Source of the DNA: Casimicrobium huifangae | GTDB lineage: Bacteria; Pseudomonadota; Gammaproteobacteria; Burkholderiales; Casimicrobiaceae | Length of the DNA: 64,000 nt | NCBI RefSeq assembly: GCF_009746125.1 | Contig: NZ_CP041352.1 | Span: 3,704,436-3,768,435, forward strand | Direction: 5' to 3' | In this document: positions 33,432-43,222 of the stretch, one piece after another | How positions within the stretch are numbered: position 1 is the first letter of the stretch | Layout: each line of letters begins with the position of its first letter | Position numbers and translations under genes: made by a program | Notes under the pieces: generated by a model | The model's database searches: none | What the model was told of the DNA's origin: nothing | The model's input: the letters and a program-made list of their open reading frames with translations, nothing else

Positions 33432-34354
33432 GGGGCCTTCGGGAGCGAGCCTGCCGAGCTTTCCAGTTCGCCAGCGCGAGTAAAGCTCCAGGTTCGGGTG
33501 ATGTAGAGAATGTCGGTGTCGCTGCGGATGTCTGGCGGGAACGGTGCGTAAGGCGCAGCCAGTTCGACGATTTTCAGCGCTGCAGCGTCAAGAATCTTCT
33601 TTCCTGAGCCACGATCAATCTCGATGGTTTCGATGCGGCCGTCCGCCTTGATGCCAACGGTCAATACCAGCGAACCGTAGAGCTTCTGCGTGCGTGCCAC
33701 CTCGGGGTAGTTGGCGTTGCCGACGCGCTCCACCTTCTGCCGCCAGTCTTCGACGTAGCGGGCAAAGCGGTACTCGGTTGCGCGGGCACCGATGTGCTTT
33801 TTCTTGGGTCGCTGCTGGTAGCTGTCGAATTCACGGGCGATCTGGGCTTCCAGACGCTGCAATTCGAGCGCCTTGGCAGACAACTCACGGTAAGCATTGG
33901 CGGCATCGACCTTGTTCGATTCCTTGGCTTCGCGATCGGTATTGGTCTGGCTTCTGGATTTGAGCTGCTGCAACAGCTCGCGCGTCTGCCGTTCAAGCGC
34001 CTCCACCTGTTCGCGCGCGGCAGCGAGCTGGGTCTGCTGCGCATCCATTGCAGCCCGTGGCAGGGGTGAACTCAGTCTGCGCCTGGCATCGGTATTGCCA
34101 CCGCCGTCAAGATTGGCTTGCGCCAGAAAATCGGATTGCGACGGCTTCGAGGTGGTTTTGGCGTTGACCAGCGACACCTCCAGCGGCGGAGATATCGCCG
34201 GCGCCTTGAACAGCTTCGGCAATTCAAAATGCATCGACAGCACAATCAGATGCACGCCGAGCGATGCCGCCAGCGTCCAGCGCAGCAACGGACTCATTCC
34301 CGGCGCCACCGAAACCGGCACCGGCGCGTTGATGACCTTGGCAGCGCGCTTCAC
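33428..34354 (-). CDS. TonB-family energy transducer
   Basis: 308 residues. One membrane helix near residues 25-43 (LRWTLAASLGVHLIVLSM), a helical, Gln/Glu-rich periplasmic spacer in place of the usual proline-rich one (about 100-200), and a C-terminal TonB domain: YVEDWRQKVERVGNANYPE, GSLVLTVGIKADGRIETIEI. TonB proteins pass proton-motive force to outer-membrane transporters; no exbB/exbD is next to it, so a variant role at the envelope is possible. It overlaps aroE by four bases and follows the RNB gene closely. Confidence 0.85.
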   Translation of the reverse strand: MKRAAKVINAPVPVSVAPGMSPLLRWTLAASLGVHLIVLSMHFELPKLFKAPAISPPLEVSLVNAKTTSKPSQSDFLAQANLDGGGNTDARRRLSSPLPRAAMDAQQTQLAAAREQVEALERQTRELLQQLKSRSQTNTDREAKESNKVDAANAYRELSAKALELQRLEAQIAREFDSYQQRPKKKHIGARATEYRFARYVEDWRQKVERVGNANYPEVARTQKLYGSLVLTVGIKADGRIETIEIDRGSGKKILDAAALKIVELAAPYAPFPPDIRSDTDILYITRTWSFTRAGELESSAGSLPKAP

Positions 34355-34363
34355 AAAACCATT

Positions 34364-36238
34364 TTAGGCGGTAGTGTCCGTAGCGCTGGCGACCGATTCA
34401 ACGTAGCGAACGTGCAGCGCGGGTTCGAACAGGTCCACCTCGGCAACCGCAAGCACCACCTGCGTGCCAGCCACCTGACTGGGCATGTCGTGGATGCGCT
34501 GGACAATCGGCAGGCGATCAAAACGCACCAGATTTTCGCGGATGACGCGGGCCGTGAGCTTTTCAATGCCCTCCTGCTGGATGAAGCGCAGGCACCAGTA
34601 AAACTCCATCTGCTGCTGAAACTCTGCGTACCCGGCATAGGTGGCATCAAAGTCCGCCACCGCAGCCAGCAACTCTGCGCTGCCGCGCTGGTAGGGCGCA
34701 GATTCACCGGCAATCAACGCCAGCAGCTGCCGCTGGTTGATGAGGTCCGAATAGCGCCGCAGCGGCGACGTCGCCCACAGGTAGTGCGGCACGTTGAGCC
34801 CCTCGTGGGCACCGGCTGCAGTAGACATCTTGGTCTTGCCAGCCGCCTGAACACGGAACATGCCCGCCCAGTGCTTGTCCGCCAGCATGCCCGCCCAGGT
34901 CACGTTGGCAAAAATCATCAGCTCCGACACCAGCGTATCGACCGGCGAACCGCGTTGCCGCACCGAAATCTCGATCCGGCAATCCGCAGCGTCGGGATCG
35001 CTCTGTACGGCGAAGTTGTAGTCGACGCGATTGACCGTCTGTTCGCCCCGGGCGGTAGCCAGTTTTTGTGCAAGCTGATGCAGCACTCGCAGCTCAGCTG
35101 CATGTTTCGATGCCAAGTCATGATCGTTAGCCGCGTCCAGCCACTGCAGTGTGTCAAGCGCGGCAATACGCAAATTGTCTGCAATGCGTACGCGCTCAAG
35201 GCGGGTTTCGGTAGCCGTAACGTTGAGGCCGGCATCCAGCGTTGCGTATAACGACAGCGCGGCAGGTGTCTTGCCCTGGTCAAGAGAAAACGCAGCCACC
35301 ACGTCATCGGGCAGCATGGTGATCTTGTTGCCCGGCATATATACGGTGGACAACCGGTCGCGGGCAACGCGGTCCAGTGCACTGCCTATGGCAAGAGCAG
35401 CAGCGGGCGCCGCAATGTGGATACCGAGACGGTAGCTGCCATCACCCAACGCACTCAGCGAGAACGCATCGTCGATCTCGGTGGTGCTGTCGTCATCAAT
35501 GCTGAACGCTGCCACGTCGGCAACCGGCAGATCCGGCTGTGCCGGGGCGGCCAGATCTGCCGGAAAGGCACTGCCCTTGGGAAATGTCGCCCGCAGGAAG
35601 CGGTCGTAATGCAACGCGTGCGTGGATGGGATCGCCTTTGCACGCGCCAGCAAATGCACCGGCGACATGCGGGCACGATCCGCCGCCGCCACCAGTGCCT
35701 TGTAGGCCAGCGACTGCTTGTCGGGCGCATGCAGCAACTGTGACCATTGACCGGCAATCTCCGGCGGCGCGTTACCAGCTGCCAACGCGATGACCCACGC
35801 CTCCATTTGTTCGGCCTCGCGGGCCTTGCGCTCAATGCTGGCCAGCGCCGCTTTCAGTGCATCCTCCGGTGCGCGCTTGTAGCGCCCCTTGCCGCGCTTG
35901 TAGAAATACATCGGCGCCTGCTGCAAGGCCAGCAGTGTGGCCGTCTGCTGGGTCTCGGTAGCTCCGGCACCGAAGTACTCTTTGGCCAGTTCGCCAAATG
36001 CAAATTCGTCGGCGCTTTCTGCACTCTGCCATAGCAGCATCATGTCAATGTCCGTCAGCTGGCTCTGGGCATCGCCCAGCAACTGCGCAGCACTCGGGGC
36101 TGCAAAGCGCAGCAGCGCATTGGACGATTTCACCTTGATGCGACGCCCACCGGGCAATTCGATCTGCGCGGCAGCGTCGGATTCGGACAGGATGGCGCCG
36201 GCCTTGATCTGGCCGTCGTCTTCAAATACAAGATTCAT
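34364..36238 (-). CDS. RNB-domain 3'-5' exoribonuclease (RNase II/R family)
   Basis: 624 residues. The RNB catalytic segment is clear: FSIDDDSTTEIDDAFS with the metal-binding aspartates near residue 245, then YMPGNKITMLPD and the late WATSPLRRYSDLINQRQL. A short N-terminal domain replaces the cold-shock domains of classical RNase R, and the C-terminal part is a reduced S1-like region. It degrades single-stranded RNA in the cytoplasm. Nine bases separate it from the tonB-like gene and six from the nucleotidase, so all lie in one transcription unit. Confidence 0.9.
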   Translation of the reverse strand: MNLVFEDDGQIKAGAILSESDAAAQIELPGGRRIKVKSSNALLRFAAPSAAQLLGDAQSQLTDIDMMLLWQSAESADEFAFGELAKEYFGAGATETQQTATLLALQQAPMYFYKRGKGRYKRAPEDALKAALASIERKAREAEQMEAWVIALAAGNAPPEIAGQWSQLLHAPDKQSLAYKALVAAADRARMSPVHLLARAKAIPSTHALHYDRFLRATFPKGSAFPADLAAPAQPDLPVADVAAFSIDDDSTTEIDDAFSLSALGDGSYRLGIHIAAPAAALAIGSALDRVARDRLSTVYMPGNKITMLPDDVVAAFSLDQGKTPAALSLYATLDAGLNVTATETRLERVRIADNLRIAALDTLQWLDAANDHDLASKHAAELRVLHQLAQKLATARGEQTVNRVDYNFAVQSDPDAADCRIEISVRQRGSPVDTLVSELMIFANVTWAGMLADKHWAGMFRVQAAGKTKMSTAAGAHEGLNVPHYLWATSPLRRYSDLINQRQLLALIAGESAPYQRGSAELLAAVADFDATYAGYAEFQQQMEFYWCLRFIQQEGIEKLTARVIRENLVRFDRLPIVQRIHDMPSQVAGTQVVLAVAEVDLFEPALHVRYVESVASATDTTA

Positions 36239-36244
36239 CAGGGT

Positions 36245-37153
36245 CTACTGCCTGTTCGTGATGCCGTGCGGAACGTGCCCGGCGGTGACCACCCGGCTGG
36301 CCGATTCCACATGGCGCCGCTGGTCGTCGAAAAAGATGTCGGCGCCGAAGGCGCGCAGGAATTCGGCCTTGTCGAGCCCGCCCAGAAAGAGCGCTTCGTC
36401 GATACGAATGCCCCAGTCACGCAGCGTGCGGATCACGCGCTCGTGTGCTGGCGCCGAACGCGCTGTTACCAGCGCCGTGCGGATCGGCTGGCGATCGCGC
36501 GGGAATCCGGTCTGGATGCGATGGAGCGCCGCCAGGAAGTTCTTGAACGGCCCACCGCCCAGCGGCGTCCCGGCGGCCTGTTGTTCGGATTGGCTGAACG
36601 CGTCAAGTCCGGCTGACTGATAGACGCGTTCAGCCTCGTCAGAGAACAATACCGCGTCACCGTCAAAGGCGATGCGCAGTTCATCATGGGCGGAACTGTC
36701 GGCGGTGCGTTCGCCCACCTGCGGCACGATGGTTGCCGCTGCGTGCCCCGATTCGAGCGCATGCCGGACGTCCTCCGGATCAGCCGACAGAAACAGGTGG
36801 GAACCGAGCGCAGGCACATAGCGCGACGTGTCAGTACCGCCGGTAAACACCGCACGTGTGATGCCGAGCCGGTAGTGTGTGATGGCGTTGAATACGCGCA
36901 GGCCGGTATCAGCGCTATTGCGCGACAGCAGCACCACCTCTACATGCTCTCCGCCACCCTCGTTGAGGCGTAACAGCTTGCGTGTCAGCTCAAAAGCCAC
37001 ACCGGGTTGCAGCAAGTCGTTCTCATGCGCCACCTGATGGCGCTGGTAGGCTTCAACGCCGTCGCGCTCATACACAGCGTGGCTCTCCGACAGATCAAAC
37101 AGCGCCCGCGATGAAATCGCGACAATCAGGCGGTGATCAATGGCGGCCGGCAT
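36245..37153 (-). CDS. Cytosolic 5'-nucleotidase family protein
   Basis: 302 residues. The N-terminal LIVAISSRALFDLSESHAVY, then LLSRNSADTGLRVFNAI and AFDGDAVLFSDEAE are the conserved blocks of the bacterial relatives of vertebrate cytosolic 5'-nucleotidases. This family dephosphorylates nucleoside monophosphates. The Asp in the second DGD block is the likely catalytic region. I chose ATG 37153, ten bases after the methyltransferase stop, because the longer frame overlaps that gene and its extra residues are not family-like. Confidence 0.8.
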   Translation of the reverse strand: MPAAIDHRLIVAISSRALFDLSESHAVYERDGVEAYQRHQVAHENDLLQPGVAFELTRKLLRLNEGGGEHVEVVLLSRNSADTGLRVFNAITHYRLGITRAVFTGGTDTSRYVPALGSHLFLSADPEDVRHALESGHAAATIVPQVGERTADSSAHDELRIAFDGDAVLFSDEAERVYQSAGLDAFSQSEQQAAGTPLGGGPFKNFLAALHRIQTGFPRDRQPIRTALVTARSAPAHERVIRTLRDWGIRIDEALFLGGLDKAEFLRAFGADIFFDDQRRHVESASRVVTAGHVPHGITNRQ

Positions 37154-37163
37154 GGTTGTCGCG

Positions 37164-38522
37164 CTACAGCGGCTTTTGTGCGGAAACGATAAATCCGGGG
37201 ATGGCAACGCCGTTTTCGGTGCGCAGATCAACGTCCTCGAATTCACACGCCACAAACCCAAGCTGGTCAAGCAGCGTGCGCACGTGGCTGGCCTTGTGCG
37301 AGTAACGAAGGCTCTTCTCCAGCACCAGATCCGGTCCGTCTTCCGCAGCACGTTCGCACGAGAAGAAAATCCAGCCACCACGCTTGAGCACCTTGAACGC
37401 GTCGCGCAAAGGTGTTTCGACGGCGCCGACGTAGATGAACACATCGCCGGCGACAACCACGTCAAACTCGTTGGCGTCGGTCGCGTCCAGCGCATCCAGC
37501 AGGTTGACATGGTGGAAGCGTGTGTAAGCCCCGTGCTTCTTCGCTTCCTCGATCATCGGCAGCGACAAATCGACCCCGACAAAGTGTCCGTCGATACGCC
37601 CGACTGAGGCACCCACCAGGCCGGTGCCGCAGCCCAGGTCGAGGATGCTCAGCTTGCGGTCGGGATAGCGGTCCGTGATGAGCTTGGCAATGCGCTGCGG
37701 CACCCGATACTTGAGCGCACCGACCAGATGCTTGTCGAACCGGGGAGCGTACTGGTCAAACACGCCGCGCGTCATCGCTTCGGGTTGCCGCTCTGGCGTC
37801 TCGCCACTGAACGCGGCGCGCAGATAGAGAAACTCGGGGTCATCGGGCTGCAGGCGCAAGGCCTCGGCTATCTGGCGTTGTGCAGTATCGCGGTCGCCCT
37901 GTTCATGAGCCACCATGGCCAGACCGTAGTGCGCGTAGACATCGTCGGCGTTGTCGGCAATGGCATCACCGAACCACTGCCGGGCCTCCGCCAGTTTCTG
38001 CTGAAAGCGCATGGCGCTGGCGATCATGGTCTTGATACCGGGCACCTTGGGGTCGCGTTCGTAGGCGATGCGTAGATGCGCCTCGGCGGCCGCGTAGTCA
38101 CCAAGTGCATTGGCGAGATTGACTGCCAGCTCGCGAAACTTCATGTTGTCTGGCGCCAGTACCAATGCCTTTTCCGCGCTCAAGCGGGCACCAGCGACGT
38201 CACCTTCTGCCCTGAGCGACTCGGCCAGACAATAATGCGGCATCGCCAGCATCGGCGCCAGATCAACGGCGCGTCGCGCTGACGCCAGCGCGCTCTTGGC
38301 GTTACCCGCGCGCAGCGCCAACAGCCAACCTGCCACGTAGATGCGGGCGTCGCTGGCATCTTCCTTCTGCAGCTCATTGAGCGCTGCAGCTGCCTCGGTC
38401 AACCGGCCATCCTGGATGTCACGATCAATCGCCTGAAAGCGCTTTACCTTGGCCTGATCCTTTTCACGCTCGACATCGGCCTTGGTCTTGAGCGCTGGCA
38501 GGGAATACGGAGAACTGGACAT
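37164..38522 (-). CDS. TPR-repeat SAM-dependent methyltransferase
   Basis: 452 residues. About four TPR-like repeats occupy 30-240, then a class I methyltransferase with the SAM motif ILDLGCGTGLVGA at about 295-307, the acidic VGVDLS and VVVAGDVFIYVG. Close relatives are annotated as TPR methyltransferases of unknown target. TPR repeats suggest a protein substrate or partner. It is the gene after mpl, twelve bases downstream, and precedes the nucleotidase. Confidence 0.82.
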   Translation of the reverse strand: MSSSPYSLPALKTKADVEREKDQAKVKRFQAIDRDIQDGRLTEAAAALNELQKEDASDARIYVAGWLLALRAGNAKSALASARRAVDLAPMLAMPHYCLAESLRAEGDVAGARLSAEKALVLAPDNMKFRELAVNLANALGDYAAAEAHLRIAYERDPKVPGIKTMIASAMRFQQKLAEARQWFGDAIADNADDVYAHYGLAMVAHEQGDRDTAQRQIAEALRLQPDDPEFLYLRAAFSGETPERQPEAMTRGVFDQYAPRFDKHLVGALKYRVPQRIAKLITDRYPDRKLSILDLGCGTGLVGASVGRIDGHFVGVDLSLPMIEEAKKHGAYTRFHHVNLLDALDATDANEFDVVVAGDVFIYVGAVETPLRDAFKVLKRGGWIFFSCERAAEDGPDLVLEKSLRYSHKASHVRTLLDQLGFVACEFEDVDLRTENGVAIPGFIVSAQKPL

Positions 38523-38533
38523 ATGAGGATTGG

Positions 38534-39895
38534 CTAAGCGAGAGCGTGCAGGGAAAGTTGAAGTTGTTTGAGCAACTTGTCATGGATGCCACCAAAGCCT
38601 CCATTGCTCATCACGAGAATATGGTCACCAGGGCGTGCGTCACAAGCCACGGCACGTACCAGCTCATCGAGATTCCGGTAGTCGGCAGCGCGCGCACCCA
38701 ACGGTCGCATTGCTTCTGCAACGTCCCAGTTGACGCCGCCGGAGAAGGAGTAAGCGCGCGCAGCGTCGTCGAAACAGGATGACAGACGGGCCCGCATCGC
38801 TCCCAGTTTCATCGTGTTGGAGCGGGGTTCGAACACGGCGAGGATGCGCTCGTCCGGTCTGGCTGCCCGCTTGAGCGCTGTGATCGTGGCAGCGATTGCC
38901 GTCGGATGGTGAGCAAAGTCGTCGTAGACCTTGACACCGCCGACTTCGCCGCGCAGCTCCATGCGCCGCTTGACGCCTTTGAAGCTGGTCAACGCCGCCA
39001 CCGATTGTGCGGGTGAAATGCCGACATGGCGCGCCGCCGCGATAGCGGCCAGTGCGTTGAGACGATTGTGCTGCCCCGGCATTGCAAGCTCCAGCACGCC
39101 AAAGCGTTCGCCACCGAAGTCCACCCGACCGTCGGTCGTCAGATGCCAGCCCTGCTCCACGCCAAAGGCCTCGCGCCCGCTCCAGCAGCCCATCGCCAGC
39201 GCTTCGGCGATCTCCGGGTCAGTGCCGTTGAAGATGACGCGCCCGATGGCGGGGACGATGCGAACCACGTGGTGGAACTGGCGACGGATTGCAGCGACGT
39301 CCGGAAAGATGTCGGCATGATCGTATTCGAGATTGTTGAGTACCAGGGTGCGCGGCTTGTAGTGCACAAACTTGCTGCGCTTGTCGAAGAAGGCGGTGTC
39401 GTATTCGTCGGCCTCGATCACGAAGGGATGATCGTCGGCGACTTTGCCGAGCCGCGCCGAAACGCCGAAGTCCTGCGCCACACCACCGATCAGAAAGCCC
39501 GGATCGCGCCCCGCGTGGGTCAATATCCATGCCAGCATCGACGTGGTGGTCGTCTTGCCGTGCGTGCCGGCGACTGCCAGCACGTGGCGATGCCGAAGGA
39601 CGTGGTCGGCCAGCCATTGCGGTCCGGACACATAGTCCAGATTGGCGTCGAGAATTGCCTCAATCAGGGGGTTGCCGCGGGTGATGACATTGCCAATGAC
39701 GAAACAGTCGGGCTGGAGCTTCAGCTGGTCCGGCGAATAGCCCTCAATCAGCTCGATGCCGAGCGACTTGAGCTGGTCCGACATCGGTGGATAAACGTTG
39801 GCATCGCAGCCGGTGACCTTGTGGCCTGCCTCGCGCGCAAGCGCCGCAAGGCCACCCATGAAGGTGCCGCAAATGCCGAGAATGTGGATGTGCAT
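38534..39895 (-). CDS. mpl: Murein tripeptide ligase (UDP-MurNAc : L-Ala-gamma-D-Glu-mDAP ligase)
   Basis: 453 residues of the Mur ligase family. It begins with a Rossmann segment, HILGICGTFMGGLAALAREAG, the type seen in Mpl and MurC. The ATP site is AGTHGKTTTTSML, and VIEADEYDTAFFDKRSKF is characteristic of Mpl rather than MurC. It attaches recycled tripeptide to UDP-MurNAc. First gene of the minus-strand run mpl to mgtE, with a DUF455 gene diverging upstream. Confidence 0.95.
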   Translation of the reverse strand: MHIHILGICGTFMGGLAALAREAGHKVTGCDANVYPPMSDQLKSLGIELIEGYSPDQLKLQPDCFVIGNVITRGNPLIEAILDANLDYVSGPQWLADHVLRHRHVLAVAGTHGKTTTTSMLAWILTHAGRDPGFLIGGVAQDFGVSARLGKVADDHPFVIEADEYDTAFFDKRSKFVHYKPRTLVLNNLEYDHADIFPDVAAIRRQFHHVVRIVPAIGRVIFNGTDPEIAEALAMGCWSGREAFGVEQGWHLTTDGRVDFGGERFGVLELAMPGQHNRLNALAAIAAARHVGISPAQSVAALTSFKGVKRRMELRGEVGGVKVYDDFAHHPTAIAATITALKRAARPDERILAVFEPRSNTMKLGAMRARLSSCFDDAARAYSFSGGVNWDVAEAMRPLGARAADYRNLDELVRAVACDARPGDHILVMSNGGFGGIHDKLLKQLQLSLHALA

Positions 39896-40044
39896 GAAAC
39901 GCGATAGGGAACGACCTGGCTCAACACGCCTTGCCGTAGAACTCTGGGTAACCGGTAATTATCCCAGCCTTGACCGACCGCAGTAACCGGCGGTCGCTGG
40001 CGGGAGACAATTGATGCCCATCGCCGCAGTATGCCCCGTCCAAC

Positions 40045-40821
40045 ATGACATCGTTGCGCCAGCTATGCCTTGCCGCTCTCGTTGCATCCGATCCGGATGA
40101 CAAGCTGGCAATGGTTTCCTCGTTAGCGAGTGCCAACACCATGCCGGAACCGGCGGAAAGACTGGCCGAGCCAGCCAGCCTGCCCGGTCGCCCGCCCCGT
40201 CCGCATATGGTCGCCCCCAAGGACGTACCGCAGCGCTCCCTGGGCAATGTCGAGGGCCGCGCGGCACTGCTGCACGCGTTGGCCCACATCGAGTTCAATG
40301 CGATCAATCTGGCACTTGATGCTGTCTGGCGCTTTGATGGCATGCCCGAGCAGTTTTACCGCGACTGGCTCAAGGTAGCGATTGAGGAGGCCTATCACTT
40401 CCGCCTGCTGCGCGAGCGGCTGTCGACCCTTGGCTATGCCTACGGCGACTTTCCGGCGCACAACGGTCTGTGGGAGATGGCGGAAAAGACCAAAGGCGAT
40501 GTGCTCGCCCGACTGGCGCTGGTGCCGCGCACGCTCGAGGCACGCGGGCTCGACGCGTCACCGCCGATCCGCGCCAAACTGGCGGGGGCAGGCGACATGG
40601 ACAGCGCTGCCATTCTTGACATCATCCTGCGCGACGAAATCGGCCATGTTGCCATCGGTAATCACTGGTACCGATACGTCTGCGACCAGCGCGGCGTTGA
40701 CCCGGTGATCACCTACGCACAACTGGCAGAGCATCATCGCGCGCCCCGACTGCGTGGCCCATTCAATCTGGAAGCACGGCGTGCAGCGGGTTTCGAGCAG
40801 GCGGAACTGGACGCGCTATAG
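40045..40821 (+). CDS. DUF455 ferritin-like domain protein
   Basis: 258 residues. The four-helix ferritin-like core shows paired metal-ligand motifs: HIEFNAINLALDA, IEEAYHFRLL and LRDEIGHVAIGNHWY, giving the Glu and His residues of a possible di-iron centre. DUF455 proteins are widespread and their reaction is not established. No signal peptide. Divergent from mpl across a 149-base gap in which I see no clear regulatory site. Confidence 0.85.
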   Translation: MTSLRQLCLAALVASDPDDKLAMVSSLASANTMPEPAERLAEPASLPGRPPRPHMVAPKDVPQRSLGNVEGRAALLHALAHIEFNAINLALDAVWRFDGMPEQFYRDWLKVAIEEAYHFRLLRERLSTLGYAYGDFPAHNGLWEMAEKTKGDVLARLALVPRTLEARGLDASPPIRAKLAGAGDMDSAAILDIILRDEIGHVAIGNHWYRYVCDQRGVDPVITYAQLAEHHRAPRLRGPFNLEARRAAGFEQAELDAL

Positions 40822-40901
40822 GCGCACACTCGTGCCCAGGGGCATTTGCACCACGGTCACAACGGGCAGGCGCGCCCAGCAGCGACTGGTCCCCCGATGA
40901 A

Positions 40902-41885
40902 TCACTCAATCGTCACCTTTGCCTCACGGACAAGGTGCGCGAACTTCTCGGTGTCGTCACGGATCTGCTTCGCCATCTGTTCCGGTGTGTTGCCGACGGG
41001 CTCGGCGCCGATGTCTGCCATGCGTTTGCCGAAGTCGGGAGACTGAATGATCTTCATCGATTCGCTCGACAGCCGGGCGACGATCTCCCTGGGCGTGCCG
41101 GCAGGCGCGAGCAGGCCGAACCAGGTGCCGATGTCGAAACCCTTCAGGCCCGATTCGGCCAGTGTTGGTACATCTGGCAGCGCACTTGACCGTTTGGCAG
41201 TAGTGACCGCCAGCGCACGCAGTTTGCCAGCCTTGATGTGTGCCAGCACCGGCGTGACGGTGTCAAACGACATCGCGACCTGACCGCCGAGCAGATCGGT
41301 CGTCAGCGGGCCGCTGCCCTTGTAAGGCACATGCACCAGGCCCACGCCGGAGAGGTTTTCGAACTGGGTGCCGATCAGATGTTGCGCGGTGCCATTGCCG
41401 TTGGAGCCGTAAGTCAATTTGTCCTTGGCGGCCTTGCCCTGGGCAATGAGTTCGGCGACTGACTTTGCCGGGTTCGCAGCGCTGACGGTCAATACATTCG
41501 GCACCAGGGCGATGGTGGTGATCGGCACGAAGCTCTTCTGGAAGTCGTACGGCAACTTTTTGTAGACGCTGGTAGCGATAGCGTGATGCACCGCGCCAAC
41601 GAGCAGCGTATGACCGTCCGGCTTCGCTTTCGCCACGAAGTCGGCGCCGATGGTGGCGCCGGCCCCCGGTTTGCTCTCGACAATCACCGGTTGCCCAAGC
41701 GCTCTGGCGAGCGGCTCGGCGAGCGAGCGCGCCAGCACGTCCGTGGTGCCACCTGCCGGGAACGGCACGATCAGCGTGATGGGTTTGTTCGGCCAGGATT
41801 GCGCGTGAACGCCCGTCGGCAGGCTGGCGGCGAGCGCAATGCCGACTGCAACGGCAAAACGGAGTGGTCGTGAGGTGAAGTTCAT
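40902..41885 (-). CDS. Bug-family periplasmic solute receptor (TctC type)
   Basis: 327 residues with a signal peptide ending in GVHAQ. The mature start SWPNKPITLIVPFPAGGTTDVLAR is the Bug hallmark, followed by ESKPGAGATIGADFVAKAKPDGHTLL. Bug proteins bind carboxylates or related small molecules for tripartite tricarboxylate transporters; no tctAB genes are here. It lies downstream of the dmlA-like dehydrogenase, with a repeat between, so a hydroxy-acid ligand such as tartrate or malate is a reasonable guess. ATG 41885 follows AAGGAGGAA. Confidence 0.92.
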   Translation of the reverse strand: MNFTSRPLRFAVAVGIALAASLPTGVHAQSWPNKPITLIVPFPAGGTTDVLARSLAEPLARALGQPVIVESKPGAGATIGADFVAKAKPDGHTLLVGAVHHAIATSVYKKLPYDFQKSFVPITTIALVPNVLTVSAANPAKSVAELIAQGKAAKDKLTYGSNGNGTAQHLIGTQFENLSGVGLVHVPYKGSGPLTTDLLGGQVAMSFDTVTPVLAHIKAGKLRALAVTTAKRSSALPDVPTLAESGLKGFDIGTWFGLLAPAGTPREIVARLSSESMKIIQSPDFGKRMADIGAEPVGNTPEQMAKQIRDDTEKFAHLVREAKVTIE

Positions 41886-41919
41886 GTTGGGTTCCTCCTT
41901 GTTTATCGTCGTAGTTCAG

Positions 41920-41986
41920 GAGCAGCGTGGTCGCGACTACCGCGTGTGGTCATCGCTGTCGCAGCCGGGGCCGCTCCTGCGGTACG
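41920..41986. repeat. GTAGGAGC-family inverted repeat after the dmlA-like gene
   Basis: A diverged member with arms CAGGAGC and GCTCCTG and a central GTCGCGAC box. It fills the gap between the dehydrogenase stop and the Bug gene and could form a hairpin in their transcript. Confidence 0.6.
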
Positions 41987-41990
41987 CGCG

Positions 41991-43061
41991 CTAGGCGCCC
42001 CGCAGTTCGCGGCACACGGCGTCGGTCACCTGCGCCGTCGTAGCAGTGCCGCCGAGATCACGGGTGTGCAGTGCAGGGGTCGCCGTGATCTTTTCGATGG
42101 CTCGCATCAGGCGTTGCGCGGCGGCGTTTTCGCCGAGATGTTCGAGCAGCATCACGCAGCTCCAGAAGGTACCCACCGGATTGGCGAGGCCTTTGCCCAT
42201 GATGTCGAAGGCAGAGCCGTGGATCGGCTCGAACATCGACGGGTAGCGACGTTCCGGGTCGATATTGCCGGTGGGTGCGATGCCCAGACTGCCGGCGAGC
42301 GCGGCGGCGAGATCGCTCAGGATGTCGGCGTGCAGATTGGTGGCGACCAGGGTGTCGAGGCTCGCGGGGCGGTTCACCATGCGGGCGGTGGCGGCGTCGA
42401 CCAGTTCCTTGTCCCACTTCACATCGGGAAATTCGCCAGCGACCTGGGCTGCGATTTCGTCCCACATGACCATCGCGTGGCGCTGCGCGTTGCTCTTGGT
42501 GACCACGGTGAGCAGCTTGCGCGGCCGTGATTGCGCGAGACGGAAAGCAAAGCGCAGGATGCGCTCAACGCCCGCGCGGGTCATGATGGACACGTCGGTC
42601 GCCGCTTCGATGGGATGGCCCTGATGCACGCGGCCGCCAACGCCCGAGTATTCGCCCTCCGAGTTTTCGCGCACGATCACCCAGTTGAGATCTTCCGGCT
42701 TGCAGCGCTTGAGTGGGCCATCGATGCCGGGCAGGATGCGTGTCGGACGCACGTTGGCGTACTGGTCGAAACCCTGACAGATCTTCAAGCGCAGACCCCA
42801 CAGGGTGATGTGATCGGCGATGTGCGGGTCGCCAGCGGAACCGAACAGGATCGCGTCTTTCCCTTTCAACGCGTTGAGGCCGTCGGCCGGCATCATTTCA
42901 CCGTGCGCACGGTACCAGTCGCCACCCCAGCCGAAATTCTCGAAATCAAACGCGAAACTGCCATCAGCAGCCGCCAGTGCCGCCAGCACGGTTTGCCCGG
43001 CGGGCACCACTTCCTTGCCGATGCCGTCACCGGGAATGGTGGCGATGCGATAGGTCTTCAT
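41991..43061 (-). CDS. Tartrate / D-malate dehydrogenase-like enzyme
   Basis: 356 residues of the isopropylmalate/isocitrate dehydrogenase family. It opens RIATIPGDGIGKEVVPAG and has RENSEGEYSGVGG, where the substrate-binding variation differs from LeuB, plus VTKSNAQRHAMVMWDE and the NAD region GSAFDIMGKGLANPVGTFWS. The sequence and size fit TtuC/DmlA, which oxidatively decarboxylate D-malate or oxidise tartrate. The divergent LysR gene repeats the dmlA-dmlR layout. Start ATG 43061 follows CAGGAGCAAG. Confidence 0.87.
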   Translation of the reverse strand: MKTYRIATIPGDGIGKEVVPAGQTVLAALAAADGSFAFDFENFGWGGDWYRAHGEMMPADGLNALKGKDAILFGSAGDPHIADHITLWGLRLKICQGFDQYANVRPTRILPGIDGPLKRCKPEDLNWVIVRENSEGEYSGVGGRVHQGHPIEAATDVSIMTRAGVERILRFAFRLAQSRPRKLLTVVTKSNAQRHAMVMWDEIAAQVAGEFPDVKWDKELVDAATARMVNRPASLDTLVATNLHADILSDLAAALAGSLGIAPTGNIDPERRYPSMFEPIHGSAFDIMGKGLANPVGTFWSCVMLLEHLGENAAAQRLMRAIEKITATPALHTRDLGGTATTAQVTDAVCRELRGA

Positions 43062-43146
43062 TGCTTGCTCCTGTGTCAGATGATCCGGTTTGCACAAATG
43101 CTAGAAGCGACCAGGCTAGCCAAATCACGTCACAGGTGAAAGCATT

Positions 43147-43163
43147 GTCAACCCATAGTTGAC
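43147..43163. promoter_or_regulatory. Perfect dyad, probable LysR operator
   Basis: GTCAAC-CCATA-GTTGAC, six perfect pairs around five bases, in the 161-base gap between the dehydrogenase and the divergent LysR gene. LysR activators bind such dyads between divergent promoters. The dyad is seen; binding is inferred. Confidence 0.6.
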
Positions 43164-43222
43164 GATATAGTCACGCAACGATTGCAAGTCGTTCGAATCA
43201 AACAGGAAAGTTCAATCATTCA

